This document shows positions 8,837-18,105 of a stretch of DNA of 64,000 nt, piece by piece. The position numbers were made by a program, and so were the translations under genes. Every line of letters starts with the position of its first letter. Position 1 is the first letter of the stretch. The notes beneath the pieces are model-generated. The model searched no databases, had not been told where the DNA came from, and saw nothing but the letters and a program-made list of their open reading frames with translations. Source of the DNA: Whitmania pigra (lineage: Eukaryota > Annelida > Clitellata > Hirudinida > Haemopidae); contig JAJTWR010000299.1 of NCBI GenBank assembly GCA_021613335.1, positions 1,537,001 through 1,601,000 of the forward strand, in the 5' to 3' direction.

Positions 8837-11326
8837 TTAACTGAGAGCAAAATCAATACTCAATTCACTCCAGGGTGATGACGGTAGTTGGGTCATTTGT
8901 AGTGGTTCACGATGCGGGGTTGCGACGGCGATTTGGCAGGCAATGCATGCTTTGACGCGTTCTTCCACCAAACGGTCGATCCCAGGAAACCAGACTTTTT
9001 CCCTAATCAAAGCTTTGGTTTTGACAATGCCTTGATGTCCTTGATGTGCGAGATTGACTGCACGTTCCCTCAGTGACTCTGGAATAACTATGCGGCTATT
9101 GCGTAGTAGTATATTGTCTCCACTGACACACAGTTCAGCACGCATTCTAGCGAACGTGTCAAACTCGTTAGTGTTTATGTTAGCGATGTGTGACCAATCG
9201 TTTGTACGGATCGCATCGATGACAGCGAGCAGTGTCTTGTCTTTGACGGTCGCAGTGGCAATTTCAATGCGAGTCATAGCTTTCGGTACTGCATGACCCA
9301 CGAGGTAGTTGACGTACTCTTCGGCGATTTGTTCTTCACGACTCGATCGGTCACTTGACAAAGTTGGATGTCGTGATAGATAGTCGGCTGGATTGTCATG
9401 ACCTGGTCTGTAGATGATGGTTGTCTCATATGGTTGAAGGCGTAGTGCCCAACGCTCGATGCGTGCTGGCGGCTTGCATTTTGGATTGTTGTACAGACTG
9501 ACTAATGGCTTGTGATCAGTATGAATGGTCACTGGCTTGCCATGGATGTATATATGAAAATGTTCACAAGACCAAACGACTGCGAGTGCTTCTCGTTCTG
9601 TCTGTGAGTATCGTTGTTCGACATCAGTCAACGATCTACTGGCGTAAGCGATGATATGTTCTTCGTTGTTATTTCCACGTTGAATCAAGATGGCGCCGAG
9701 TCCGACTGGACTAGCATCAGTGTGTATTTCTGTTTGCTTGTCAGAGTCAAAATACGACATTACTGGAGCATTGCATAGTTTCTGTTTGAGTTGTGCGAGT
9801 GCAGATTCTTGCTCATTGGTCCACTGCCATGGTGTGTCCTGTCGTGTTAGTCTACGTAGTGGCTCGGAAACTGTAGCATAGTTTGGTATGAAACGAGCAC
9901 AATAATTAGTCATACCGAGTAGACTGCGGACTTCAGATGCATTGGTTGGCATGTTCATGTTAACAATTGACTGAATCTTCTTCGGGTCTGCCATGATGCC
10001 ACGTTCAGTGAATACGTTACCAAAGAATTCGAGAGTGCGCTTCGCATAGACGCATTTCTGCTTGTTAAGAGTTAGCCCTTTTTCTCTCAGACGTTGAAAC
10101 ACGGCACGCAGATTGTTGAACATCTCCTGCTCGGTTCTACCGTACACAAGAATGTCGTCACTAATGTTTATTGCGCCCGTTAATCCACTGAGTGTCTCAC
10201 GGATTGCATTCTGGAAAATCTCTGCAGCGCATGAAATACCGAAATTGAGACGTTTGTATCGACGCAGACCAACATGCGTGGAGAATGTTGTAATGTAACG
10301 TGATTCAGGTGCAAGTTCAAGTTGATTATATCCCTGATTTAAATCCAATTTTGAGAAAACTGTTGCACCATTTAGATCACTGATCAGTTCATTTATAGTA
10401 GGCGTAATGTGTCTTTCACGTTTGATTGCTGTGTTAGCTTGGCGCATATCTACACATACACGTTTTTGGCCAGTTTCACTCTTAGGTTTGGGTACGACGA
10501 CGACTGGACTCACCCACGGAGTAGCTCCTTCTGTCATTTCGATGATGTCGAGCTCTTCGTCATGCTTGAGTTGATCTTCTAACTGTTGACGAACATGGAA
10601 TGGCACCCGACGATGAGGCTGCGCGACTGGTTGTACGGCGTTGTCGATGTGTAGTTTGACTTGGAAGTCCTTCAGCTTACCGACACCACGAAATAAATCA
10701 GCATATTCTGTGACGAGTTCATTGACGATCTGATCGGTGGATGTCGTACGTTCACCAATCGGTTTCACGACGTGCAGTAGGTGTAGTGCTTGAGATACCT
10801 CCCAGCTTAGGAGAGAACCTTCCTTGCTATCAATGACGTAGAACAGTGTGTCTGACTTTCTGTCTTTATATCTAACCACAGCACGAAAAGTCCCTAGCAC
10901 CTTGAGAGGGCTTTGCGAACAGTATGCAAATACTTGTTTGTAGTTGCTGTGCAGCTGAGGTACAGGTTTAATTTTAGAAAAATCGAGTTGGCTCATGATG
11001 CTTACACTTGCTCCTGAGTCTGCGATGACATCGATTGTAGTGTTGTTTACATTCACTAAGAAGTGTGGTAGATTTCTTTTGGTGTCCAATCGATTTGAAT
11101 GAACGCTCAGTGCATACACATAACGACTCTGCTCAGATGAATGTTCACTGTTGTCAGATGAACTTCCGTTGCTGTCGGCATTGACACGGCGAACACGATG
11201 GTATTTGCCATGACGGGTTTTCGGCAGTCGGCTTTGCGGTCTATCATGTGATATGCTGTCGCGATGTCGCTGATGTGGCGGCTGTTGTGATGCACCATCT
11301 TTCGAACGACACCACAGTTGTGACAC
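8837..11326 (-). CDS. pol of the nested element: protease, RT, RNase H, integrase N-terminal half
   Basis: 829-residue ORF in the -1 frame to gag. In order: aspartic protease with VIADSGASVSIM (about residue 100); reverse transcriptase with FSKLDLNQGYNQLEL and a catalytic box reading ISDDILVYG (most families have YxDD or FxDD); RNase H with IHTDASPVGLGA and VTIHTDHKPL; and an integrase zinc-binding region of H-H-C-C type (HQGHQG...CIACQ). The frame ends at 8837 just after the first integrase core Asp (SIDFA), where a one-base shift has broken it. The remaining core continues at 8834-7917. No start Met is needed if pol is made by frameshifting. Confidence 0.92.
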   Translation of the reverse strand: MSQLWCRSKDGASQQPPHQRHRDSISHDRPQSRLPKTRHGKYHRVRRVNADSNGSSSDNSEHSSEQSRYVYALSVHSNRLDTKRNLPHFLVNVNNTTIDVIADSGASVSIMSQLDFSKIKPVPQLHSNYKQVFAYCSQSPLKVLGTFRAVVRYKDRKSDTLFYVIDSKEGSLLSWEVSQALHLLHVVKPIGERTTSTDQIVNELVTEYADLFRGVGKLKDFQVKLHIDNAVQPVAQPHRRVPFHVRQQLEDQLKHDEELDIIEMTEGATPWVSPVVVVPKPKSETGQKRVCVDMRQANTAIKRERHITPTINELISDLNGATVFSKLDLNQGYNQLELAPESRYITTFSTHVGLRRYKRLNFGISCAAEIFQNAIRETLSGLTGAINISDDILVYGRTEQEMFNNLRAVFQRLREKGLTLNKQKCVYAKRTLEFFGNVFTERGIMADPKKIQSIVNMNMPTNASEVRSLLGMTNYCARFIPNYATVSEPLRRLTRQDTPWQWTNEQESALAQLKQKLCNAPVMSYFDSDKQTEIHTDASPVGLGAILIQRGNNNEEHIIAYASRSLTDVEQRYSQTEREALAVVWSCEHFHIYIHGKPVTIHTDHKPLVSLYNNPKCKPPARIERWALRLQPYETTIIYRPGHDNPADYLSRHPTLSSDRSSREEQIAEEYVNYLVGHAVPKAMTRIEIATATVKDKTLLAVIDAIRTNDWSHIANINTNEFDTFARMRAELCVSGDNILLRNSRIVIPESLRERAVNLAHQGHQGIVKTKALIREKVWFPGIDRLVEERVKACIACQIAVATPHREPLQMTQLPSSPWSELSIDFALS

Positions 11327-11943
11327 TTCATGTCAGCTGTTTTCTTGGAATTGTTGCAAATCTGCTTATTGCGATTCAGACTCAGTTTGTTAACATGCTC
11401 ATTCTCCATACTCTTTGCTTGGATATCGGAGAGTTCTAAACTACGACCAACATCTATGAGTTTAGTGAGAGTCATGTCAGGTTCACATAAGGCTTTACGG
11501 CGTAGTGTACTTGATAAACAACCTTGGATGATTTGAGATTTTATCTCACGATCAACATTGTCGAAAGAGCGTGAGGTTGCCAGTTGTTTCAAACGGGTGT
11601 AGTAGGCTGTTAGTGGTTCATCTGTTTGTTGTTTAGATTGTCGAAACGTGTAGATCTGGTATTCGACGTTTTGCTTTGGTGTGAAAAACTTGTTGAGAGC
11701 AGTGACAGCCTTTTCGAACGGATCCTCTCCCTCTGCAGCTTCGGCATCTGAAAGAGTATCAAGGATGTCGTTGACTTCCTCACCCGCGTAGTGGAGTAGG
11801 AGAGCTCTTTGACGTTTGCGATCAACAATATTTACGGCCACCATCAGGTTGCGAAAGCGAGAAACCCACTTTGTCCATCGAACTCCTGCTGAGTCGTGTG
11901 AATCGACTACAAACGACGGAAACGTTGGTAGTGCTTCAGCCAT
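11107..11943 (-). CDS. gag of the nested element
   Basis: 278-residue ORF starting MAEALPTFPSFVVDSHDS, about 160 nt inside the 5' LTR. The N-terminal half has the helical capsid pattern of invertebrate Ty3/gypsy gag, including HYAGEEVNDILDTL and LTAYYTRLKQLA. Near residue 205 a partial zinc knuckle (KCHNCG) appears, but the rest of the knuckle spacing is not intact in this frame. Pol overlaps the 3' 220 nt in the -1 frame, consistent with programmed frameshifting. Gag would form the particle that packages element RNA in the cytoplasm. Confidence 0.85.
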   Translation of the reverse strand: MAEALPTFPSFVVDSHDSAGVRWTKWVSRFRNLMVAVNIVDRKRQRALLLHYAGEEVNDILDTLSDAEAAEGEDPFEKAVTALNKFFTPKQNVEYQIYTFRQSKQQTDEPLTAYYTRLKQLATSRSFDNVDREIKSQIIQGCLSSTLRRKALCEPDMTLTKLIDVGRSLELSDIQAKSMENEHVNKLSLNRNKQICNNSKKTADMKCHNCGVVRKMVHHNSRHISDIATAYHMIDRKADCRKPVMANTIVFAVSMPTATEVHLTTVNIHLSRVVMCMH

Positions 11944-12089
11944 GGATTAGATAATGGTGTTATCGATAGTAGCTTTCGATGACTTCGATAACGCTCGGAG
12001 GCCAGACAACAGCGTCTATCCGAAATGAACAAACTTCCGATTTTTGTCGATAAAATTGGTGCAAACTATTTGCGAAGGTCCGTTTCGAA

Positions 12090-12102
12090 ATTCTCGTCGC
12101 CA
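12090..12102 (-). promoter_or_regulatory. Primer-binding site of the nested element
   Basis: On the minus strand, TGGCGACGAGAAT starts one base inside the 5' LTR. TGG plus a tRNA-like complement at this spacing is the usual position. I do not assign the tRNA. Confidence 0.75.
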
Positions 12103-12103
12103 A

Positions 12104-12239
12104 TGTGATGTTCTATCGTTTTATTTGTTCGTAAAAACCAACAACCGTTCCTTTTAATTTCCGCACTTCAACGCCGCCATATAAACAAAGATCCCCTATC
12201 GTTCCTGTCTGTCAATCTCTATATCGGTACAACATTACA
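12104..12239 (-). repeat. 5' LTR of the nested element
   Basis: 136 bp. Read on the plus strand it begins TGTGATGTTC and ends ACATTACA, and it is identical to 7749-7884. It contains ATATAAAC-type AT-rich sequence but no clear TATA box on the minus strand. GTAAG follows at 12240-12244. Confidence 0.97.
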
Positions 12240-12244
12240 GTAAG

Positions 12245-12616
12245 GATCGCGTTCCTAGATGGATCCCGGCAATGGTAGCTCAAGTCTTGGGACCTCGCCA
12301 TGTTTTGATACGGGCCGTGCCAAAAGGACCTGCTTGGAAGAGGCACGTTGAGCAATTGAGGCCCAGACACGGAGTAAAGGAAGACGATGACCCAGGCATG
12401 GTGCCGGGTCCCACTCCAACGTCAAGAAATGTTCCACTTACAACAACCATAAGAACAACTGTACAACCGCCGAGAAGACCCAGAGGTCGACCAAGAGGAC
12501 GAAGAAACTACCAGCGACCAAACCTGCCGGATCAAGAACTTACCCTGCCTAGGCGGTCAGAAAGATTACGCCTCAAAGCTCTGGGAGACTCTTCGGCTGG
12601 CGCGGAGGTGTTGTGA
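12245..12616 (+). pseudogene. Integrase C-terminal tail of the outer element
   Basis: Resumes the outer element's pol after the nested insertion. Reading across the duplication, the frame gives RVPRWIPAMVAQVLGPRHV, then a basic, proline-rich tail (RPRGRPRGRRNYQRP), and ends GAEVL with a TGA at 12614-12616, just inside the 3' LTR. Such W-containing segments and basic tails are typical of Ty3/gypsy integrase C-termini. Confidence 0.85.
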
Positions 12617-12897
12617 CGTCATCTGTGGTATAAAAGGAACAAGCCTCGGGAGCGAGTGGGTTCAAACACCGCTGCGGGTGCACCGTCCTAATCATCTAGA
12701 TATGCAACGGACGTTAATAAAACATTATTTGGAGCGAGTGGGTTTTGGTTCGAGTTCTACGAGTTTTACGGAGTTGATACGGTTGTTGTACGATAGGGAT
12801 TGCGAGTTAGCGATATTTCGTTTCTCGTTTCTATTTCTGAATATTTGACAGTAATAAAGTTTTCTGTTGAACTTGTTATTGTTACAAAGACCCAACA
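12609..12897 (+). repeat. 3' LTR of the outer element, with promoter
   Basis: 289 bp, starting TGTTGTGACG and ending GACCCAACA. It holds a perfect CRE-like palindrome TGACGTCA (12614-12621), a TATA box TATAAAAG (12629-12636) and AATAAA (12717-12722). The start is inferred from the TG end rule and the position after pol, because the matching 5' LTR end is missing. Confidence 0.85.
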
Positions 12898-12993
12898 GTC
12901 CCTTTTGGAAGTTTTTACTATATTATATTATTTTTAATCCAGTTCAATATCCGGCTCAAATGAAAGTTTATTTTTAAGTGATATGTTGCATCG

Positions 12994-15900
12994 TCATTTT
13001 GAATCATCTTGATCCACAAGCTTCCTTAGAGATGAATTGATAATGTAGAAATTGCGTGATAAATATATGCGATCTATCCCCAAATCATTCATGACAAAAT
13101 AAAGTTCATCCAAGATTGGCTAAAATGATTAAACACATAATAACATCAGTCTTAGTTCGAATCGACTCAAACATTCCCCTACCTCGTCGACCTCTTCACC
13201 CCTCATAACCTTTAGTAAATCATCTGCATAACTTTCACGACCCCTTGCTAAGTATAGGAAAGGGCTACATCGAAACAAGATCAGTTTTTAATCAAATTGC
13301 TTAATTAAATCATTAATTTAATAAATATTAACTATATTTTTATATAAAAAATATTTATAAATTTACATATCTTCATTTATTAATATTAATTTTTTAATAT
13401 AAAATAATGTTGTATAGGTTTATGATGCAACCGTCTACCAACCACATCTTCATCGTTAATTCAAGCCATTTCGAATTTTCTTTTGTTATTAATCCCGGAT
13501 TTCTCAAGATTTCAGTGATAATAGCCCTAGTACTAATAGCTCTGCCATTGTTTGTCCAAAAGACCATTGATTCGTAGCCCTCTGGAAACTTTTCCATCTA
13601 AAATAGTTCAAACTTAAAAACAAACGATCATGGAGACCCAAAATGTAAAACTTATCATCCAATTACCTGAAGAATATCCGCAGTTTTCCAGAAAGCAGTT
13701 TGTACAATGTTAACCAGTTCCAGTCGATTTAAAAAAACGTCGAAGAAGATGTGTTCTTCGATTGTTAGATCGTCCAATTGTGACTCCGAGTTAAAAGCTC
13801 CTTTGGATGCTACACGAATTCTTGTTAAACCGCCATTGCTTTCGGTTAGGTATGGCTCAAGTCTACAACCATGAAGATATTTCTCTATTTCTTTCAACTT
13901 ATTTTTTTTTATATATGGGCTCTTAAAAAGTAAGAATCTAATTTTAGGTATTGGCATAATGTTAATTTAATAACTTAAATGTTACAATGCTGGTACTTGC
14001 AACCCACACCACTTCTCCATATTTTAAATGTTTAAGTGCTGTTTATCAAATAAAACTACCACTACAAAAAAGCATTGACTAAATAAATAACGACAAAAGT
14101 TAACTTACGAATGATAACATATAGCGAAAATAAGAACAGAACAAATCAACGAAATGGTGCATGTATCCTAAAAACAGAAATTTATCCGGCATTTCCATTA
14201 TTCGGGGTGATCCATACTTGTCATACATCTGAAATTGAAGTTTAAAAATCATTAGTAATAAAGTTATATGTCAAATCAGCACACATTTAGATGTAGAAAT
14301 CACAATATTTAATTTTTAGATTTCTATGATGTTGACATTTGTTGATATGGCTCCAGCTAAAGATTTTACAAGTAATTTTTGTGCTGTTGTATCAACTAAA
14401 TGAAACATCTCATATAGCCATTTTCTGATAATGGTGACTATTGAATGTATTATTATTACCTCTAAACAACCTTTTATGAAGTACTCAATTAGTTTGATTC
14501 TCTGACTTCTGTCGTTTGAGGACATAAAATAACTGTGCAAGTGGTCTAATTGAAAGATGTTGAGAGGTTGATAACCGAGTAGGTGGATTACCCGTAATGG
14601 ATCGATCTATTGAAAATGATAAATATTTGCGTCGTGTGTGAATAAATACAAAGGTAATTAGGTTAGTCATTTTTACTACAATAAGTATATACATAAAGAT
14701 AAATGGATAACCAATTTTTGATAACCTTCCATGTTGCAAAACCACGGTTCCATATAAGCATTGACACATCTTTGTTCAAAGGTACTAGCAAGATATCGGC
14801 TACATCCAAGATATTGTTCAACAGATTATTAAGTAATTATTTTTCAGACTCCAAAGTTGTTCTAATACTAACATTTATTATTGCGTTAAAAAACAATATT
14901 TCTTACATTGACGACGCATCCAGTTTGCAAACCTTCGTTTTATTGGACAATTTGGTTGAGGAACATTTCTTACTTTGTACAACCATTCTTTGAGTTCTGA
15001 GGTTCATGAAGGTGACAGAATGATGAACCAATATTAATTAAATATTCTAAAGTCTATTAATAAATACAAATTAATTTAACTACCTTTAGATAATTTACAT
15101 ACAAAATATTCACTAGATTTGTCTAATACTCTAAATATTTTCAGTGCTAGGCAAGCGTTCTTAAGATTCCATGTTTCAATTAAAAACTGTGCGTGCCTGT
15201 TAAAATTAGAACCATTTTAAAAATAGTTTGTCATCTTTAAATCACGAAATCAATTTTTATGTTGATTCGCACCTAAGGGCATCCGCCCGAATATCTCGTA
15301 GTCTAAATTTCTTGGTATAAATCTCGAGCATCTGAATCAATGGCACGCTAAAAATTGGATCTGTAACTAACTGAAAAATTAATTTAAGAAAATAAAATTA
15401 TATTGGACGAGACCAAATATAATAAAGCTAGATTCACCTTATTGAATGTAATCTTATAGTACAAATTCAGTGAGGCTTTCACGAGCGATAACAAAGCGTC
15501 TCCGGATTGCAACCCTACAAAAATGTAACTGGCCTGTTTCTAAATTTCTGAGAAATTGATTATATTATTGAAATACAAAAAATTCAAACAAGTTCCACTA
15601 ACGTAACGAGTCATCGTTATAGTTCGGTAATATTAAATCATCAATTTCACCGAGATCTGGATTTGAATTTCTTGGCAGGAATAAACTGAAACAGTTTAAA
15701 ATTAATAATTATAAGGTTTTTGTTAAAAATATTTTTCTTATCGCCATCATGGATATCGATTTAATAAGTGGAAAAAAACCTTTATAAAACACTTTATATA
15801 TTTATTACTATTTTATCATTATTTATACTAGAAACTAGTTAACCAAATTAATCAGCAAACCTAATGCTAGTACATATCTGTTCATATTGTTTATCTTTGA

Positions 15901-16050
15901 GCTAAAACACAAACCTTTGAAAGTAAGAAAATTGGGTCATAAACATTGAGGAGATGAACAAATTATTTCTAACAAATTCCTTATTGTCAAACTGAGTTCC
16001 ATCGATAGTCATTTCTAAACTATTAATTTTCTCAATTAAGTCTTTTATCA
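12994..16050 (-). CDS. Unrecognised 13-exon gene (3' part of a longer gene)
   Basis: Thirteen minus-strand exons join without a frame conflict: 16050-15915, 15685-15603, 15514-15438, 15370-15273, 15196-15084, 14996-14907, 14799-14726, 14606-14460, 14228-14109, 13921-13667, 13597-13432, 13247-13183 and 13119-12994 (TGA). All use GT-AG. The ~465-residue product looks helical and soluble, with segments such as IYTKKFRLRDIRADALR, DPLRVIHLLGYQPLNIF, SYADDLLKVMRGEEVDE and a C-terminus ending KLVDQDDSK. I do not recognise the family. The first exon begins mid-codon, so 5' exons are missing. Exon 8 could instead run on to a stop at 14316. A TTTATT at 12967-12972 gives AATAAA on the coding strand, 22 nt past the stop. 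The outer retroelement's LTR ends 97 bp away. Confidence 0.75.
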
Positions 16051-17766
16051 CTGAAAGAAAAACATATACACCGTAGTAAATAAAAATTCATGTGTATAAC
16101 GTTTTTTTGCTTTCAATTATAAATTTATACCTTTTTCCCCACGATTGTCGGTGACCATTTCCCAATAATTTCTTGAATTGAAATGTTTGTTATTGATAAA
16201 AAAACTTTCATCTTTTAATCATTGCAATATTATTGTTATTACTCCACGTGTTAGATGTATTTAGTTCACATTGCAATTGATTATAAAAAGTCATAACATA
16301 ATATTGCTCGATCCAAGTTTTAGTGTCATCATCAATAGCTCTGCCTAATTCAAATGCACTGGTGGGCGATCCAAATTCGCATCATCTTCAAAATAACCCT
16401 CATGGCGTATGTAATTCACGACTTAGCGACCCCAAATCTATCTTATCTCAAACAACTCATTCTCCGCCATCATCTGGTTCTTCCACTATGTAGTTACACC
16501 AACCAGTCAACAAGTCATCAGTTAAGAGATGCTTGTTATATACCTCCACGGCTGTCTGCAGTACACTACCCCTAGTAAGAGTTGATCAAGGTCTGGGTTT
16601 TCAAAAGCCAAAAAATTATCTCTTAGGGAGGCCACCATGAAGTCAGGAATACGGAAAGCAAGGCAGCTCTTATACTACGCACATTAACTTACAAATTAAC
16701 TATTATGGTTTCCTAAATTCTAGTTTGGACTTACCACTTTTTTAAACTATAACGAGGTATTTAGAGCGAATATGCGTGATTTGGGGATCACTTCAATTAA
16801 TAAAAAAATCATTAAATACGAGATCATAGAAATTAAAAAGCTTTAATATTTTATTTTTAGTACTTTAAGTAGTTTTTTGGGTTAGGAGGAATTTACCTTA
16901 AACCAAATTTAAAAGATTCAATTGAAATTAGCCTTTTAAATATTAAAAATAAAATGTTCGAGTAGGTTACCCAAATAGAGCCTTCAAATATCTTTAATTT
17001 TATAATTAGCTATCTTTGTGTTTGCGGCATAGTAAAAAATATTTCTAAAGGTTCTTATTGAGAATCGGAGGTGGTTCTTATCGCGAATTGGTAAATCTCT
17101 GCAATTAGTTGGTTTACACATGCTTTTTGATATCAAGCAAGGCATCCCATCATAATAGCCCGGCGTCAAAGTAGCCCAAAGATTTCATAAAGAAATCAAT
17201 AGAGCTTACTACTTCTTGGATTGCGATAGTATTTTAAATTTTTAAAATTAATTTTTGTAAACCTTCGATTTATTTTTTAACAAATCACGAAACTTTAAAA
17301 AGTGGATCATTTCCTATTTCTTAACAGTTCTCCACAAGGAAATATTGACAAGTGGAAGTTTTCTCATGTATTAATTAAGTTTTAGCAACTAAAGGTTTTA
17401 TTTTCATCTCTTCCCTATTAAATAAAAGACTTTCAGCCTCTTACGATTTTACCATTAACTAATTTCCTATTTTGTTGTGACACATTTTATAATGACAAAT
17501 TTAATCAATTTCTGTTCAAGCAATGCTTATGCTGTCTCATCCCGGATTGCTTATATGCCACTTACATTTTACTTTGCATTAAAAACGGTTTGTCAGTATT
17601 ACAAATATTTTAGCCACCGACTAAAGCTGAAACTAAAAGAAGATGTTCGGGACTTTCAACACCTAACCATCTTTTCAGAATTTCCGGTTCAAAATGGTAA
17701 TAAGCTAGTTGATAGCGCGACGCAATAGCTAATGATTTGGAGAAATTTTAAATCATCCCTCTAGTT
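16051..17766. other. Non-coding stretch 5' of the unrecognised gene
   Basis: AT-rich, with no confident exon. An open frame at about 16300-16485 (+) is rich in Ser, Pro, Asn and His (LSDPKSILSQTTHSPPSS) and might be a piece of another gene or a retrocopy, but no splice or start context supports it. The missing 5' exons of the minus-strand gene should lie here or beyond. A 39-bp MITE-like fragment is at 17141-17179. Confidence 0.5.
17141..17179 (+). repeat. MITE-like terminal fragment
   Basis: GGCATCCCATCATAATAGCC followed by CGGCGTCAAAGTAGCCC closely matches the reverse complement of the right end of the inverted-repeat element at 22101-22289. No partner end is seen nearby. Confidence 0.6.
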
Positions 17767-18105
17767 CAGGGATTCCCAACCTTTTTGTGCCCACGGCTCC
17801 CTTAGAGGACAAAATGTGGTCCACGGCCCCCCATCAAAATGTTTCAAGAAAAACAGCAATGAACGATAATTTACTGTCAAAAAAGAACCATACGATGTAT
17901 TTTGAAAACAAATTTTTAATGCGAAGATTGCTCCTGCTTCTTGTCCACAAGTAGATGGAATCTAGGCTTTAATTTTGACAGGGCCACTCTCATGTCATCC
18001 TTTGCATCAAGCTTGTTTCGCGATTTTGTTTTGATTGTCAGCAAGGTTGAAAATCCAGCTTCGCAGAGGTAGGCCTTTACTGTGGATCGCCTGCAACAGA
18101 CGGGC
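17767..18105 (-). mobile_element. hAT transposon 3' remnant
   Basis: CAGGGATTCCCAACCTTTTT at 17767 matches the general form of hAT terminal inverted repeats. About 150 bp inside it is a minus-strand coding remnant of the transposase C-terminus. The rest of the element is not recognisable, so this is a decayed fragment. Confidence 0.75.
17916..18105 (-). pseudogene. hAT transposase C-terminal fragment
   Basis: Minus-strand frame ending TAA at 17916-17918. It encodes YLCEAGFSTLLTIKTKSRNK, then LDAKDDMRVALSKLKPR and a short tail ending QEQSSH. This is the conserved C-terminal dimerisation segment of hAT transposases, seen also in ZBED-type derived proteins. Only about 60 residues remain, and upstream sequence has no continuing frame. 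hAT transposases act in the nucleus on terminal inverted repeats, but this piece lacks the catalytic residues. Confidence 0.8.

Larger units (their letters stand above)
7749..12239 (-). mobile_element. Young nested Ty3/gypsy-type LTR retrotransposon (4491 bp)
   Basis: A minus-strand element inserted into the integrase tail of the outer element. Its two 136-bp LTRs (7749-7884 and 12104-12239) are identical by eye, and it is flanked by the 5-bp duplication GTAAG (7744-7748 and 12240-12244). On the minus strand it carries a primer-binding site, gag, pol in the -1 frame, a polypurine tract and the 3' LTR. A frame break in integrase near 8836 suggests this copy is not fully functional. Identical LTRs point to recent insertion. 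Confidence 0.97.
5841..12897 (+). mobile_element. Ty3/gypsy-type element, defective, interrupted by a nested element
   Basis: Plus-strand LTR retrotransposon. In order: last ~122 bp of a 5' LTR (5841-5962), primer-binding site (5964-5974), gag with frameshifts (6087-6901), protease and a pol deletion derivative (6826-7748), insertion of another element (7749-12239), integrase C-terminus (12245-12616) and a complete 3' LTR (12609-12897). The shared LTR segments differ at four of about 117 positions, so this insertion is older than the nested one. The missing 5' LTR promoter and deleted pol make it non-autonomous. Confidence 0.92.

Noticed and set aside
14316..14459. Read-through of exon 8 of the unrecognised gene to a stop at 14316
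   Set aside because: The donor GAG|GTAATA joins exons 9-13 in perfect phase, so splicing is preferred. The read-through form is kept as a possible alternative.
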